NCBI GenBank assembly: GCA_005656395.1
Contig: SRSI01000044.1
Coordinates: 372,001 to 436,000, forward strand
Length of the DNA stretch: 64,000 bases
From: Strongyloides papillosus
Taxonomy: Eukaryota; Nematoda; Chromadorea; Rhabditida; Strongyloididae
Direction: 5' to 3'
Below are positions 23,172 to 36,365 of the stretch, piece by piece (position 1 is the first letter of the stretch; each line of letters starts with the position of its first letter). Under the pieces are notes generated by a model. It was given only the letters and a program-made list of their open reading frames with translations. It was not told the origin of the DNA and did no database searches. Made by a program: the position numbers and the translations under genes.

Positions 23172-24019
23172 ATTTATAATTCATATTTTTTTTTACCTTC
23201 TGTAAAAAAAACTATTTATCTTAAATGTTATATATATGTGTGTATATAAAAATAATTTTTGTCTTTTGTCATAATAATAAAATTTATTTTAATATGTATT
23301 TGCCTATTATTATGAATATCTTACCTGGCAAAAAAAGAATTATTTCACTCGACGGTAAAGTTTCTTTTGTTATTAAAAGGATATTATATAAATTTATTTT
23401 ATTTATCAAAGTTGTGTTTTAAAGTTTAATTATGTAAAAGAAAAAATTTAAAATTTGAATTAATAAAAATCATTCATTTAGAGTTGTTTTTTTTTAAAAA
23501 GAGATAATTTTTATTTTAGTTTACCATAAAATTGCTTGGGAATTAAAAATGAAAATGTTTCATTACATAAAATATCTTCTTTTAACAAATATTTTTAATG
23601 ATGTTATTGTTATATACCTTTAGTCATTTTTTTTTTGTTTAATTTTCTATTTTTTATTTTCAGAAAATTATCAAATAGAACAAATATAATTTAGTTTTTT
23701 TTAATATAATAATATTTATTTACACAGGTTAAAGAAAAAGAAGGGGAATTACCATTTTAATGACGTATCATATCAGTTACATTAAATAAATAAAAAATAT
23801 TTACTTTTGGAGAATTATTGTATTTTTAGAATGGCATGTTAAGTTGTTAATAATAAATTGTTGAGTATAGGAATATAATTTTTAAAATGTTTGTAATTTA
23901 TATATATATTTGCTACTACAAAATATATTTCATCTTGTAGAATAAATTGAACTCTATTTTTAGCATAAATTTGTTTTTTGTTATCTTAACTTTGAAAGTT
24001 CTTATTATAAAAGGAGAAA
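23172..24019. other. intergenic spacer
   Basis: About 850 bases downstream of the GPCR gene. It is A+T-rich with short accidental frames only. It runs into a decayed mariner copy. Confidence 0.5.
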
Positions 24020-24630
24020 GTTTGTGTAAGAATGATTTTCATGTTTTTTTACTATGAAATTTGAATATATCGAAATCAAAATTGGCGTGAAAATTAATTC
24101 TGTATTTGCATTAGAGCACCTAGGAAAGAGAGATATATAACGTTAGGATACATTGTCTAACAATGGGGATGTAAATAATAAAAAAAAAGGATCACTTAAT
24201 CTAACTAAGATGAGAGTTGGAAAAAATATATACTAAATACAATAGAGTGTGTTTTAAGTCATTGTTACTAAACAATGATGGCTTTCTACATATCTCATGA
24301 ATTATCTCCTAACTAAAATTTAAAGAGAAATGAAATTTCATCTTCACTGATTTTATAAAGTGGTACTAACCAATTTACTGGACAGAGCTATTACATGTAA
24401 TGAAAAGTGAATTCTGTACAGTGGTTACGGAAAGAATGTGATTTTAGAGTTTTACGATTCTAGAGATACATCATCAATAAAAATAGAACGCATAAGCCTT
24501 TACTTCATTTACACAGTGCATTACTTCTAATAATTCTTATAAAAAATAAAAACACAATTTTTGTTAAATTACAATATTTTAAAATATATTTAGTATTAAA
24601 CTAACATTTATTTATGAACAATTTTTTATA
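24020..24630 (+). mobile_element. decayed mariner transposon fragment (family B, copy 1)
   Basis: This stretch aligns by eye over most of its length with 35510-36150 (for example GGATCACT, CTAAACAAT.ATGGC, ACATATCTCATGAATTA, ACCAATTT.CTGGA, TATATTTAGTATTAA). Plus-strand translation gives decayed mariner transposase pieces: HISHELSPN (family: PHEL), then in another frame RAITCNEK-stop-ILYS, matching the D-E-K-W-I-L-Y catalytic block. The aspartate is Asn and the tryptophan codon is TGA. There are several frameshifts, so it is inactive. The left end is truncated or too diverged to place; the right end is approximate. Confidence 0.7.
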
Positions 24631-24761
24631 TAAAGTAATTTTTCTCTTGTAATATAATTAACTATAATTATCCTCCCTTTTAATTTTTGTTATAAATTTT
24701 TTCCTTCTCAAAATAATCTACAATATAAAGTATTATAAATTTTATATTAAAGATAAAAATA

Positions 24762-25648
24762 TTAGGTTGGTGCAAAAGTTCTGTCGTTTTTTTCAATATC
24801 ACTTTCTATCATCAAAAAAGTATGATCACAATTGACAAAAAATTAAGTCATTAAAATAGATGGATTGTACCACTTCTTTACTTTAAAATTTGCATAATAG
24901 CAAATTGTTATATTATCTATGCTACATTTTCTATTGCTAAACATGAAGGCAGTCAAAAGTCATTTTTGACATTATGTCTTCTAAGAACTCCAACTAAGAC
25001 AAATGACAACTGATGCTTCTAAAAATTTATGTGTAGCATTAGGGAGAAATGTAGCAAATATTGGGCTTATATAAAAATCTTTTATAAAGATTTAAGACAT
25101 AGAAGTGAATCTTGAAGATGGAGCATCCATTTGTATGGCTCCAGCTTCCAATGAAGATTTTTTGAGATTCTATCAATTTCAAACTACTTTTAATGACCTT
25201 TAATGTAAAATTCTATCAAAATTAGACAAGAAATATTTAAAAAAATTACAAAATTCAGAAAATGATAAAAAAGTTGTTCTTCAGTATGACGACATATATC
25301 ATTGAAGACTCGGAAAAATCTGGATGAGAGAAGCTATGAATTTCTCTCGCACATAACATATTCTCCAGATGTTTATCTATCTATTCACTATCTACTCTTA
25401 TCTCTACATAAATTCTAGGATGGTAGACACTTCTGTAAAGTTGATGAAGTAATTATTGGTTTTTTTAAAACTTTCTTCAAAAAGGTTAAGAAATTCTTCA
25501 AATCTGGAATCGGTAAGGTAGCTACTAATTGAAGACAAGTTGTTGATAATAATGGATAGTATATTACAAATTAAGTAATTTCCATATAAAAATTATAACC
25601 TTCTAAAGTTTCAGTTAAAAAAACGACAGAACTTTTGCACCAACCTAA
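24762..25648 (+). mobile_element. internally deleted mariner element with perfect 32-bp TIRs
   Basis: The 887-bp element is bounded by perfect 32-bp terminal inverted repeats (24762-24793 and 25617-25648) that begin TTAGGTTGGTGCAAAAG, and is flanked by TA on both sides (24760-24761 and 25649-25650), the mariner target duplication. Internal plus-strand frames keep traces of a mariner transposase: ASKNLCVALGRN, VNLEDGAS, VVLQYDD (family LLHDN), HIYSPDVYLS (family PPYSPDL), and a KVDEVI...FFKTFF C-terminal region. Stops and frameshifts break it throughout, and it is about 400 bp shorter than a full ~1.3 kb element. It is dead as an autonomous element, but the intact ends suggest it could have been moved in trans fairly recently. 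Confidence 0.9.
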
Positions 25649-25650
25649 TA

Positions 25651-26358
25651 ATTAAGTAATAATTTGTCTTTAAAAAAAATTCTACGATAAACTAAACAAT
25701 AACTATTAAAAAAGATACAGTTAAAAAATTTGTTTGAATGACGATATGAGTAATAATTTTATTTCAACATCTGCAAAACATTTTAATATGTTAGTCACTA
25801 AATATTTATCTTTCAATATACTATCAAAGTGAAGTATTGTGATGAGATAAACTTTAAGATAGGATATAACATTTATTATAAGGAAAAAAATTTAAAGAAC
25901 TGTTACATAAACATCTCTTCTTTCTTTCCTTTTTTTTTTCTTTTTAATTGCTAAAAAAATATTTGAAAAAATGTCTTGTACTTTGTATTTGAAGTGATAG
26001 TTTAATAAAAATGAATATGTACAAATAGTTAACATCATATTTAAAAGGGAATGTTAATGATTCGCTTTCTTTTATTACAAAGGCATTATATTATACAAAC
26101 ATAATAATAAAATATTAAATGATTTGGGCTCAATGATCTTATCATTTTTTTGATCAATTTTTAATGAAAGTTTCAATAATTATTTTTGTTATACGTTTCC
26201 TTTATAGCTAAAAAAAATATTCTCCATTATTTTGAAGTTCACTTTTTGACCCATTATAAGCTACTTATGATTGTTTAAATATTTAAATATATACTAAGCA
26301 AAATTATGGATCTCTAAATTAGATTCAATTTTTTTTAAAATCCTTTTGATACCATAAT
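25651..26358. other. intergenic spacer
   Basis: About 700 bases between the mariner element and the 3' end of the Shisa-like gene. No gene is seen; it should contain the 3' untranslated region of the minus-strand gene. Confidence 0.5.
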
Positions 26359-28596
26359 TTATTCATTCTGATTTGACTCGCGAAGGGAATTAAGTCTATT
26401 CTCTAATATACAATTCCACTGATTCTCCACATAACTTGATGATCCTGTGGTTGGTGGAAGTACTGGAATAAATGGTGTTGTTGTTGTGTGTGATCCATTT
26501 GATGTTGTTGAGACAACTGTTGCAGCAGAGGAGAACGTATAATCATATGGTGGGGGTGCTATAATATAGAATTTAAAAATCGTTACAAAGAAATAAACAA
26601 TTTATATATATTATTATAATATTTAACTAAAAATTTATAGTGAAATATAATAATTTTTAAACTAATTGATATTGGGATGATAATAGGTGACGGTGAGGGT
26701 GTAAATATGAGGTAAATAATATTTGAATAATCAAAGAACCTTTAATTTTGAAGTAAATATCTTACCTTCATAAATAGCTGGTTTCTGGGGAATCCTTTCA
26801 ATAACAGGTCTATAATTTGTTGATACGTGAGTTGATACATATGAATGTCTTGTTTTATATAATGGACAGCATTTAAATCTTTTGCATACCAATGAGGTTA
26901 TAAAAAATATCATAAGAAATATGATGACAGAAATGACAATTATTGCTGCTAAGTAACTAAAAATATGTTATATATTAATATATTATTATTAAAATGGTAC
27001 TTTTTATAGAATGGTATATACTATACATTATTCTATAAATATTTTATTATTTTTTATAAACTTTTATATCTTTAACCATCAACAAAATTGTAATATCATA
27101 GTCCTTTTTTTGACATCCTTACATCTGTCAAAAATTTCAATTAAGAAGAAAAAAATAATCGTTAAATCCATCTCTTTTTTCAACCACAAAAACACAATAT
27201 TTGAATCCCTAATTATTAATGTGATATAAAATTAATCTATTTTCCTTCCCCATCATTTACTTTCCTTCAACACAAAAAAGTAGTAAATAAATAGAGAAAA
27301 AAATAAATTAAGTTTAAAATACTCAGGATAATAATTACAATGAATGGAGAGAAACAATAAACATATTATACTTTTAGTACACATTTTTAATGCTCTTAAT
27401 AAAATAGAAAGGGAAAAAAACCTTAAAAAGTTTATGGGCCTTCAAACTTTTAAATTAAATAAAATTACTTTTGTTGAGAATGATAAAAAGTATAAAATAG
27501 TATTTTTTCCTTGTTGATAACAATCACTTTCCTATTCATTAAATGTAAATCTTTTATCAATTTAGATGACAAAATAAATGAACTGATATAGTCTTTGTTT
27601 GTGAGACATATGTAAAGGAGGAAGATGATATTTTTCTTCTCTCTCATTAGACAACAGGCATTCTTCTTTAACTTTTTATCTACCCTTAACGATTCTTTCC
27701 TTAATATTTTCACAATTCACCAAAATGTGAATTGAGACTAAAAATATATACATATGTATATACAACTGACTGTCATCAATGTTTCCGTTGGGAGTTACAA
27801 TTTAATTTAACACATGCTTTCAATAGAAATGTGTTAAGAAAGATTAGAAAAAAATTTTTTACTGATTTTATAAATATATAAACAAATATGTATAAATTTC
27901 TTTTAAAAGTTTAATATTATAGGATTTATCTTAAATAATAGGAAATAATTTTTAAAAATATCATGTCTCCTATTTTCCCTCTTTTTTATTCCCTCCCTTA
28001 AAACCTTCTCTTTATATAATAATGGAACAGAAAATTGATGAATATTGGAGAGAGATTACAATCGTTGTCAATCTATGACATTGTGTCAAAACAATAAACT
28101 TTGATTTCACCATTCTTATTATTAATGGATTAGTAAAAATAAACATTTAAGTGGCCCTAACTAAGTTTTACTAATATCTTTTTAAGAATAAGATACTTAA
28201 AATGTTGATTTAAAAGTTTAAATAATATAGTAAAAAAATTCATTAATCAACTTACTTCTTTATAAATTTACTCCTTAACTCAGAAGCTATATGTGCTTCA
28301 ATTTCTTTTTTCTGTTCCTCCGTACAACAATAAAATGTTCCGGGAGAGACAGCTGATGGACAACATGCATTTTGTTCAGGATCATCTTTAAAATCAGGAC
28401 ATCTTTTTTGTTTTGTGATTGTATTTAAAATTAATGAATTTGTTGATAGTGATTGATGTGAAATTTTATCATTTATATTTCCTGTTTGTAGTGGACAAAG
28501 TTCTCCTGATATTTGTAGAAAATATTGTCCCAATAACAATAAATTTACAATTAAATATTTATTGTAATTCAATAAAAAAACCCGAATAATAAACAT
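26359..28596 (-). CDS. Shisa/WBP1-like single-pass membrane protein with PPPY motif
   Basis: Three exons, complement(26359..26558, 26766..26956, 28256..28596); introns of 207 and 1299 nt; all phases match; 243 residues. An N-terminal hydrophobic segment (~14-30, LIVNLLLLGQYFL) acts as signal peptide or anchor. A short extracellular part follows with cysteines 34, 66, 78, 79, 90 and 91 (RCPDFK, NACCPS, FYCCTEEQ). One TM segment spans ~115-138 (YLAAIIVISVIIFLMIFFIT), followed by a Cys-rich basic stretch (CKRFKCC). The Thr/Pro-rich tail has APPPYDY at ~178-184, a WW-domain ligand. This order (Cys-rich ectodomain, TM, PPxY tail) is that of the Shisa/WBP1/VOPP1 superfamily, whose members recruit NEDD4-type E3 ligases or modulate receptors. 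The partner here is unknown. The long first intron shows no gene. Confidence 0.8.
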
Positions 28597-31500
28597 AATA
28601 ATAATATTTTTTGGTGTAAGATTTTTTGAATTGATGAGTGTAAAAGAATGAGTAAGATAAATGTGTTGTTAGATATATGATCCCAGGGTATATGTAGTTA
28701 GAAGGTTAATACATCTGTAAATTAACATATATTACTAATTTCTGTATCAAAAAATTAAATAAAATTGTTATATTCAAACTTTTAATGTTATCATCGTCGT
28801 TGAGGGTCCTATAAATCATTAAAAGAACTCGGGATAAATAATTATAGAGTAAAAATGAAATAGTATTATGTAGTAAAATAAATAAAAAATAGTTTTTCTC
28901 CTTATTAAAAAAGATATTAAGAAGTTTAAAAGAATAATACATTGCATGTTTATAATATTTAAAATGAACTGTGAGTATTGTTTAAAAAGAACTTTATAAA
29001 AATGTTACAACAAAAGTTGATGCCATAACTTGTTCTCAAGTTGGGAGATATATAAGAAGAGAATATATATATATATATATACATATTTAACAATAAAATA
29101 AAAGATGAAGGAGGAGGAGAAGAAGTTTATTAAGGGGAGACGGAACTCTTATGTATATTTTAATAGCAACCCCCTAACTTGTTAATTTTATCAACACTTT
29201 TAAAATATTTCCCTCATAAAGAGATAGAAATATATCTATATTAATGTCTTTTTTATTCTTTAATCAAAATAAAAAGATTTTTTAAATTTTTTTTTAGTTT
29301 ATAGAAAATTTATAAATACATGTATACACTTTTGTTTCTAAAATAAATTTTAATTCATTTAATTATTCACTCCCATAGGCATTTAATTTTTATTATAATG
29401 TCAAAAAATATGCCTACCAAAAACTTTTCAGTTTAAATTATTGTGAAATAAAATTTAATTGAAAATTAAAATACATAAAAAAGTAAGTAGCAAACAATTT
29501 TACTTGTATAAGTATCACTTGAGTTTATTATATTCAATACATCACCTATGAATAAAAATTTTTAGGAAGACACGACACATGTACTACTACAACTACCATA
29601 ATATTAAAAAAATTGAAATGCTTAGATATAAATAAATATATATCAATTCTCCTAACTATCCATAAAACTTTCTTTGATGATACCTTAAGACCTGAAGTGA
29701 CATAGGAAATTGTATATGACTATATATATATATATTTTAGTCTACCAAAACATATTAAATATATAATACGCCACATTCGACTATAAGGAATATAAAAATA
29801 TTTAAAATATTCAAAAGAACAATTTATTTAAAAGTTAATGTAAAGTAGGAAAAAATAATATCAAAAATTAAAAAATATGAAGAAACAATAATTAGAATAA
29901 ATAGATATATATATTTATATTTTATTTGCTCCTACAAATATTTTAATATGGAGATAAAAATTAAAAAAGATATTAAATTATATTTTCATTATAATGGCAC
30001 TCTTTCCATACTAAAAAGATTGTACTTTATATTACATTACCAATAAAATGTAATTTCTTTTATGATTCTTAAGTAAGATTAAGTATGAAAATATAATGGT
30101 TTTCATAAACACGAAAAATGAAAAAAAGCAGAAAAAAAATTTTTTGAAGTTAGTATAAAATATCTAAAAAATATTTGGTGTGACGAATTTTGAACCAAAA
30201 AAAGACAATGAAATATATAAATAATAATAACAATATCAGAGAGAGGGGGAGAGAGAGAATGAACCAAAAAGTAAAATGAATTAAAATATAAAGTTTCATG
30301 GAAGAAATCATTTCCTGCTAACGGATGTCATTTTATTTCTCCAATGACTCGCCTTACTATTGTATATTTATGTAAAAAAAAGAATAATGTGAAAATGTAA
30401 ATATAATTTAATCAGGTATTCTTAAGAAATAATATCTCTATTTAAGAATAAATAATAATTAAAATAAAACTACCTCTTATAAAGGACCTTTCGTAACAAT
30501 CTCCTTAATAATATTAATACATATCATTTTCTTTTATTTGCCCATATCAACCAATTATAACATTTTTAAACAATTTGATATAATAATCAGAGAATATATT
30601 TATTATTATAATTTCTTTAAAACTTAAAATCTTTTTTTTCATTCCTTCCTTCATATCATCATATCTTACAATGATCATTTAAAATGTTATTCTTAAACAT
30701 TTTACCTTTCCTTCCTTCTTAAAAAAGATAAGAGGCGTATTTTTCAATATAGGTGGATTTAACAAAAAAAGAATATCTACTTATAAAGTCTGCAAATTAT
30801 ATCAAAAACTTACATATAATAGTAGTATTTTTAAATGATATTTGTTTTAGAAATATCATTAAATATATAAAAATATGCGTATCTCTTTACTAAAAATTTT
30901 CACAAGACCTCATTGAAGGAATGCGTTAGTTAACAAAAGTCAAATTGTGATTAATGTGCAATTAAAAAATAATATATGTGAAATTCACTCTTCATTTATC
31001 ATTGTTTTTTTTATTATCAACATCATCACAAAAGTTCATTAATTACATAGATATTGGGGGATAATATAATTAATTACATTTATTTAGTGGTTTAATATTT
31101 TTTAATGATAAAAAAAATTAGAATACATAAATATGTTAGAATAATAATAATTTTTAAACTCAAGATTAGATAAATGTAAAAGAATTATCAACAGATATTT
31201 ATTACTTTTACAAAAATTCTTAAAGCAAACATTATCATTTTACATATCACACTACATACAAATACACAACAAATATATACATATAACATATCATTTGATC
31301 ATAGTTAAATTTATTATGAGTACTACTACCTTCATCCATCCGTAACCAATGGATGATAGATATATTATAGCGTGATAAAAGCTTGTCAAAATCATCTCTT
31401 ATCAAATCTCTCCTCTATAAGATAATGACTATTGAAACATTTTATATTTTTTTTTCAAAACTTCTATCATTTAGAATTTTTTAAAATAGTTAAATGAAAG

Positions 31501-34500
31501 TGTAATGATGGTTGTAGATGATAGTGATAACATTCTCCTAGGTATCCTATTTATACATGTAGGTATAAAAATAAACCTTGAAAAGAGCATTTAAAAATCA
31601 GTAGCAAAAATTTTACGTTTTAAAATTTGATATCTCTTAAATTTATCATTTTTTATCAACTCAATAAATAAACACTTAATCTTTTTTTTTCACCATAGCA
31701 TAGTATATATTATTAAGAAAGTATATATATCAAAATAAAAAAAGTTAGTATTTATGAAAATATCTTAGTGGTAGAAAAAAATATTCATATATATGAATTG
31801 GTTGAAAATTTAATAAATTAATAGAATTAAATGAATAAATTTTTATATTTATATATAAATTCAGATATTTACTTTTATAACAATTATTTTTCAGTTAATG
31901 TGAATGTTATCTTTTGGTTATTTAAAGATTGTAAAAGCTTTTTTAGATACTTTCAATTGAGAGATTAATTACATATACACATAAACTAAGGTCTATTTTA
32001 AGTTGATGACTGAAAAATGAACTTTTTATTGTATAAAGTGAGGGAGCGGAAGTTATTTGTACTATGTGAATAAAAATTTTTCATTATTATTAATAGCTAA
32101 TAGAATAATTAAACATCCTAACTAGTACTAAAAGAAGATACAAAGATTTAATAATATATTTATGGATGTAGAAAAAATATATGTATTATATGAATTTTTA
32201 TAAAAATAAATGGAATACTTTTTTTATGCTTGAAATGCGTAAATAAGTACAAATTTATTATTAATCTCATTGAGCTGCCCTCAGGTGACTTGGTATTTGT
32301 TTATGTTTATTTTACCATTCACAAGATTTAACAATAATTATGAGAAAAATTTTTTATCAAACTATATATTCACCCATAAGGAGAAATTCAATTGTTTTTA
32401 GAATCCATTTATATATTTTTTTTGAAATACTATCACACCCAATAATAAGGGTATAAAAAAAAGTTGTGTTAAAAAAAAGTGAAATTAAAGAATTTTTAAT
32501 TAGGTGAATAAACGACTATTTTTTAGTGGCAAAAAAATTAATAAATTTCGACTTATTTTTCTATATAATTTTTTTTGTATTTAGAAATAAAATAGAATTG
32601 TTCGTGAAAAGTCATTAGTTAATGAAAATAGCAATTAAAATAGACTATATATATTATTTTATAGATATATACATATGTATATACAGCTGAATTAAAATTA
32701 AAAATACATGCATTAATCATTAAGCAAAAAATCATCTATATAATATAATAATTTATGCATGATTCAGTTAACTTAAGTAAATTAATTATTCAAAGAACTT
32801 AAAAATGCCAATCATTCTTATGGTTAAAGAATGATGATAACAAAAAAAACGATTAAAGAAAAGAATTTTTAGTTTTAATTATAGCTTGTATAAACAATAA
32901 AAGCGTTTATGAAGTTTTTGATAAGTAAACTAATATTTGAAAAAATAATGTCTTCCTATTCAATATATAAAATATCATCATTTCATTCTCCTCATAAACA
33001 TTTTTTTATTCTTTATTATATTTCAAGAAAAGAATAGAAAAGTTAAAGTTTGTCTTATGAGTAACATTTATGTAGTAAAATAATATATAAAAATTGAGAT
33101 AGCATATGTATTTTTTGCGGGAATTAATGTTAAGTTAAGGAAAAGTATAATATTTTGTTTAAAAAATTTTATATTTTCTATATATTTATTTATCATTTCC
33201 TATAGGTAAGAAATAAATTAGTAAATGATAACAAGAAAAAGTTCAATTAAATAGGTCTATGATTGAGGTAGGAGGAGTGGAAAATTAAAGAGAAGATTGA
33301 TTTATATATATTCTTAATCCTTTTTTCTTTGTTTTTCCAAACTAATTCTCTATGAACAAAGACATATATCTATATATAAATATTTTTAAGGACATTTTAA
33401 AAATGAATTATAGTATACTATTATAAAGTTAAAGGAAAAAAATTAAAACAAACTTTAGAATATTTATAGATGTATTTTAAAATTAGAGAAGCCAAAAATA
33501 TAAAAAAATTGTATATACATCAAAATAATGTATATATCGTTACAAAATATTTAAAGAAAAAAGCATTTTTATCAGATGTCATCACTTTTATTTTATTTTT
33601 TTTTACAAAATATCTTCACAAAAATTTTGTTAAAATTCATAGTTAGAAGCTAAACAAAAAAAAATTATACTTAATTCTCTTGGGTGTTTTGTTTAATGCG
33701 ATAATGAAACGTTGACTATACACGTCTATGGTAATCTTAATGGTATTATAAAAAGAATTTTTATACAATTTATATTCATTCTGATTACATTTTACCATCA
33801 TCATCCTTCCCTAATTTTTTAGTTACATTCTTTGTCTTTTGGTTTATTTTTTTTCTACTTCCATGATAACAAAATTATAAATAGAACAATGGATTATATA
33901 AGAAATTTGGAAATTAGCTAAATAAAACTATACTAATAGGAGTATTATTTTTTTCTGCCTTATTTATTTAAAAAATTAAATGGCAAAACAAAGATATATA
34001 TGTACAGATTTACATTTTTAACAAGGTAACAGTTTTTTTTACCTGTGTTTATTTGATATAAAATGTGATAAAAATAAATATAATTCATTTTTATTACTAG
34101 TTTTAAACAAAAAAAAATATGAAAATTAAGGGGGAAAGTTAAAAATAACTTCATAACTAATTTTAACTATATATATGTATAATAACTTTATTAAATATTA
34201 TCTTTAAAATTTAAGAATTATTAAAAACTCTAAGGAGAATGAATTTTGTTTGACGACAATTAACAAGTCATATAGAGAGTTAAAAGTTATATTTAATCTA
34301 TCTACATTTATTTTAATCATAAATGAACTATATGATAGAATATGTTAATTAAATAATTTCTCTGAAATGACTATGTTTCTTCTTTCTTTCCTACTATCAT
34401 CCTCCATGAAATAACAATTATTTGAAAATTGTTAAGAAAAGTTGAGGAAAACTTTTGTATTTTGGAAGTAGAATTTATAAAAAGGCAAAATATATATAAA

Positions 34501-35290
34501 TTTTTATTAGTAGATAAATTAGTTATTCACTTATTTATGTTTTAATTTTTATAAGAAGGACATTCGAGAAATAAATTAAAGTATATATACTTTCTACTAA
34601 CATTTTATAAATGTAAAAATATTATTAGATTAATAAGGTTGTTTCTTAACATGATTAAAAATAAGATTATTAAAACATTTAAGGTAGAAAAACTTCTTAA
34701 ATAACGTATTAGGAAGAGAAAAAAGTAAGGAAAGATTGTTAGAAATAAAAGAAGATAGATGAGGACAAAAATAACTGTAACTTTAAAAAGAAAACAAAAA
34801 AATTTGTCCTTTTATGAATAAAAATAAAAAATATTTACGTGCACTTAAGTTATTAACTAAAATTTCAATATATATAAAAGCACCTGAACTCAAAATGTGT
34901 AAACTAATATTATTTTCAAAAATGTTCTATTATTTTTCTCATACATAATTGTACTTTAAATGTCATTATTGAATGACTTCAGAAATGACATATTAGAAAT
35001 AAATAAGAATCATAATAAATATTAAATTAAATAATAGTAATTTTTGAACTTTTATTTTTCTTATTCATTTTTTGCCTTCCTTGAATAATAATTTCAACAA
35101 TATATGTAGTGGAAAGTAACAGAAAGGATCACATTATTTATATATATGACAATTAAAAGGATAATTTATGAAATGAGAAAATAATGTTATTGAATGTTAA
35201 AAAAGATTATTGTTTAAAATAACTTCAATATTTTTATGTTAATAAATAAATAATTTAATGTCACATCAACAATATAAACAATATTATTTG
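28597..35290. other. large spacer, no gene seen
   Basis: 6.7 kb, extremely A+T-rich. I see no supportable coding frame on either strand; the longest frames are low-complexity Ile/Tyr/Phe-rich runs typical of A+T-rich noncoding DNA. Simple repeats: an AT run at 29063-29081 and a GA-rich run at about 30238-30258. The left end should hold the promoter of the Shisa-like gene. Confidence 0.55.
29063..29081. repeat. AT dinucleotide run
   Basis: Uninterrupted AT repeat of 19 bases upstream of the Shisa-like gene; ordinary microsatellite. Confidence 0.85.
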
Positions 35291-35292
35291 TA

Positions 35293-36152
35293 TTAGGTTG
35301 TTCAAAAATAAATTTTAGTTCTTAGGAATGTATTTTCTAACATTTGTAGTTTGCTTATATATCTACTTTTCCCTACGAAATATGCGTCATCATACAGAGC
35401 AAAGCGTGATCAACACTCGTAAATAATTTGTTTTTCACATCCTAAATTCGAAAATTGTTGTTAATGAAGAAAAAAAATATGGAGAACTGATTTTTGTTTA
35501 TTTATTTTACATTTAGACTTTAATACAACAAAATTAAAATTGGCGGTGAAATTAGTTCCCTATTTACACAAAAGCGTTATAGAAAGAGAGATTATAGCTT
35601 TGGAATAAATTGTCACAGAAAAAAGTAATAAATAATAAAAAAGAGAGGATCACTAAGTAAGACTAAAATGAGAACTAAAAAATTTATGTAATAAATATAA
35701 AAAACACATTTTTAGTGATTCTTACTAAACAATAATGGCATTATAACATATCTCATGAATTAACTTCCAAGAAATGTTTAAAACTTATAAAAATCTTTTC
35801 ATAACTGATATAGTGAAATTGTACTGACCAATTTGCTGGAAAAACTTTTATATCTGATAAAAAATTGATTATATACTGTGGTTGCCAAAAATCTTCGCAA
35901 TAATTGTATAGAAATAGAACACCAAAAATCTTAACAAAGTTATATGGCTTTTAAAACTAATAAAAAAGAGTTAAAAGATTCTGTAAACTGTAGTTCCTTT
36001 ACAAAATAGAATCAATAAGCTTCTACACCCCAGACAAACAATATAATGTTCCTCTTAGATTTTATTTAAAATAAAAATATTAATTTTTGCTATAGTTATA
36101 ACATTTTAAATCTATTTGGTATTAAGCAGACATTTATTATCGAATAACCTAA
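35293..36152 (+). mobile_element. decayed mariner transposon (family B, copy 2) with both ends
   Basis: The 860-bp element starts TTAGGTTGTTCAAAAATAA and ends with the imperfect inverted copy TTAGGTTATTCGATAATAA; 19 of the first 23 bases match. It is flanked by TA at 35291-35292 and 36153-36154. The right two-thirds align with 24020-24630. Plus-strand traces of transposase include SHELTSKKC and TFISDKKLIIYCG (family: ITGDEKWILY), but frames are broken and the length is short. It is an old, inactive copy of the same family as the 24.0-24.6 kb fragment, and it defines the ends that copy lacks. Confidence 0.8.
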
Positions 36153-36365
36153 TATATATCTTTAATTATCACTTAACGAAAATATATCTTTAAGTATTAT
36201 TTTAATAACATACCATCACAGATAAAATATCCATTTAAAAGGAGTAAAAAACAGACCATTAGAAGACTCTAGAGAGATATAAATGATTTCAAAGATAATA
36301 AAAATGACTTCATATATCAATTAAATATTTTATTGATAATTTATTTAAAAAGAAAAAAGTTCCTT

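Noticed and set aside
27465..27713. 82-codon minus-strand frame in the Shisa-like intron
   Set aside because: Lys/Ile/Leu-rich noise with no splice partner that keeps the well-supported exon chain.
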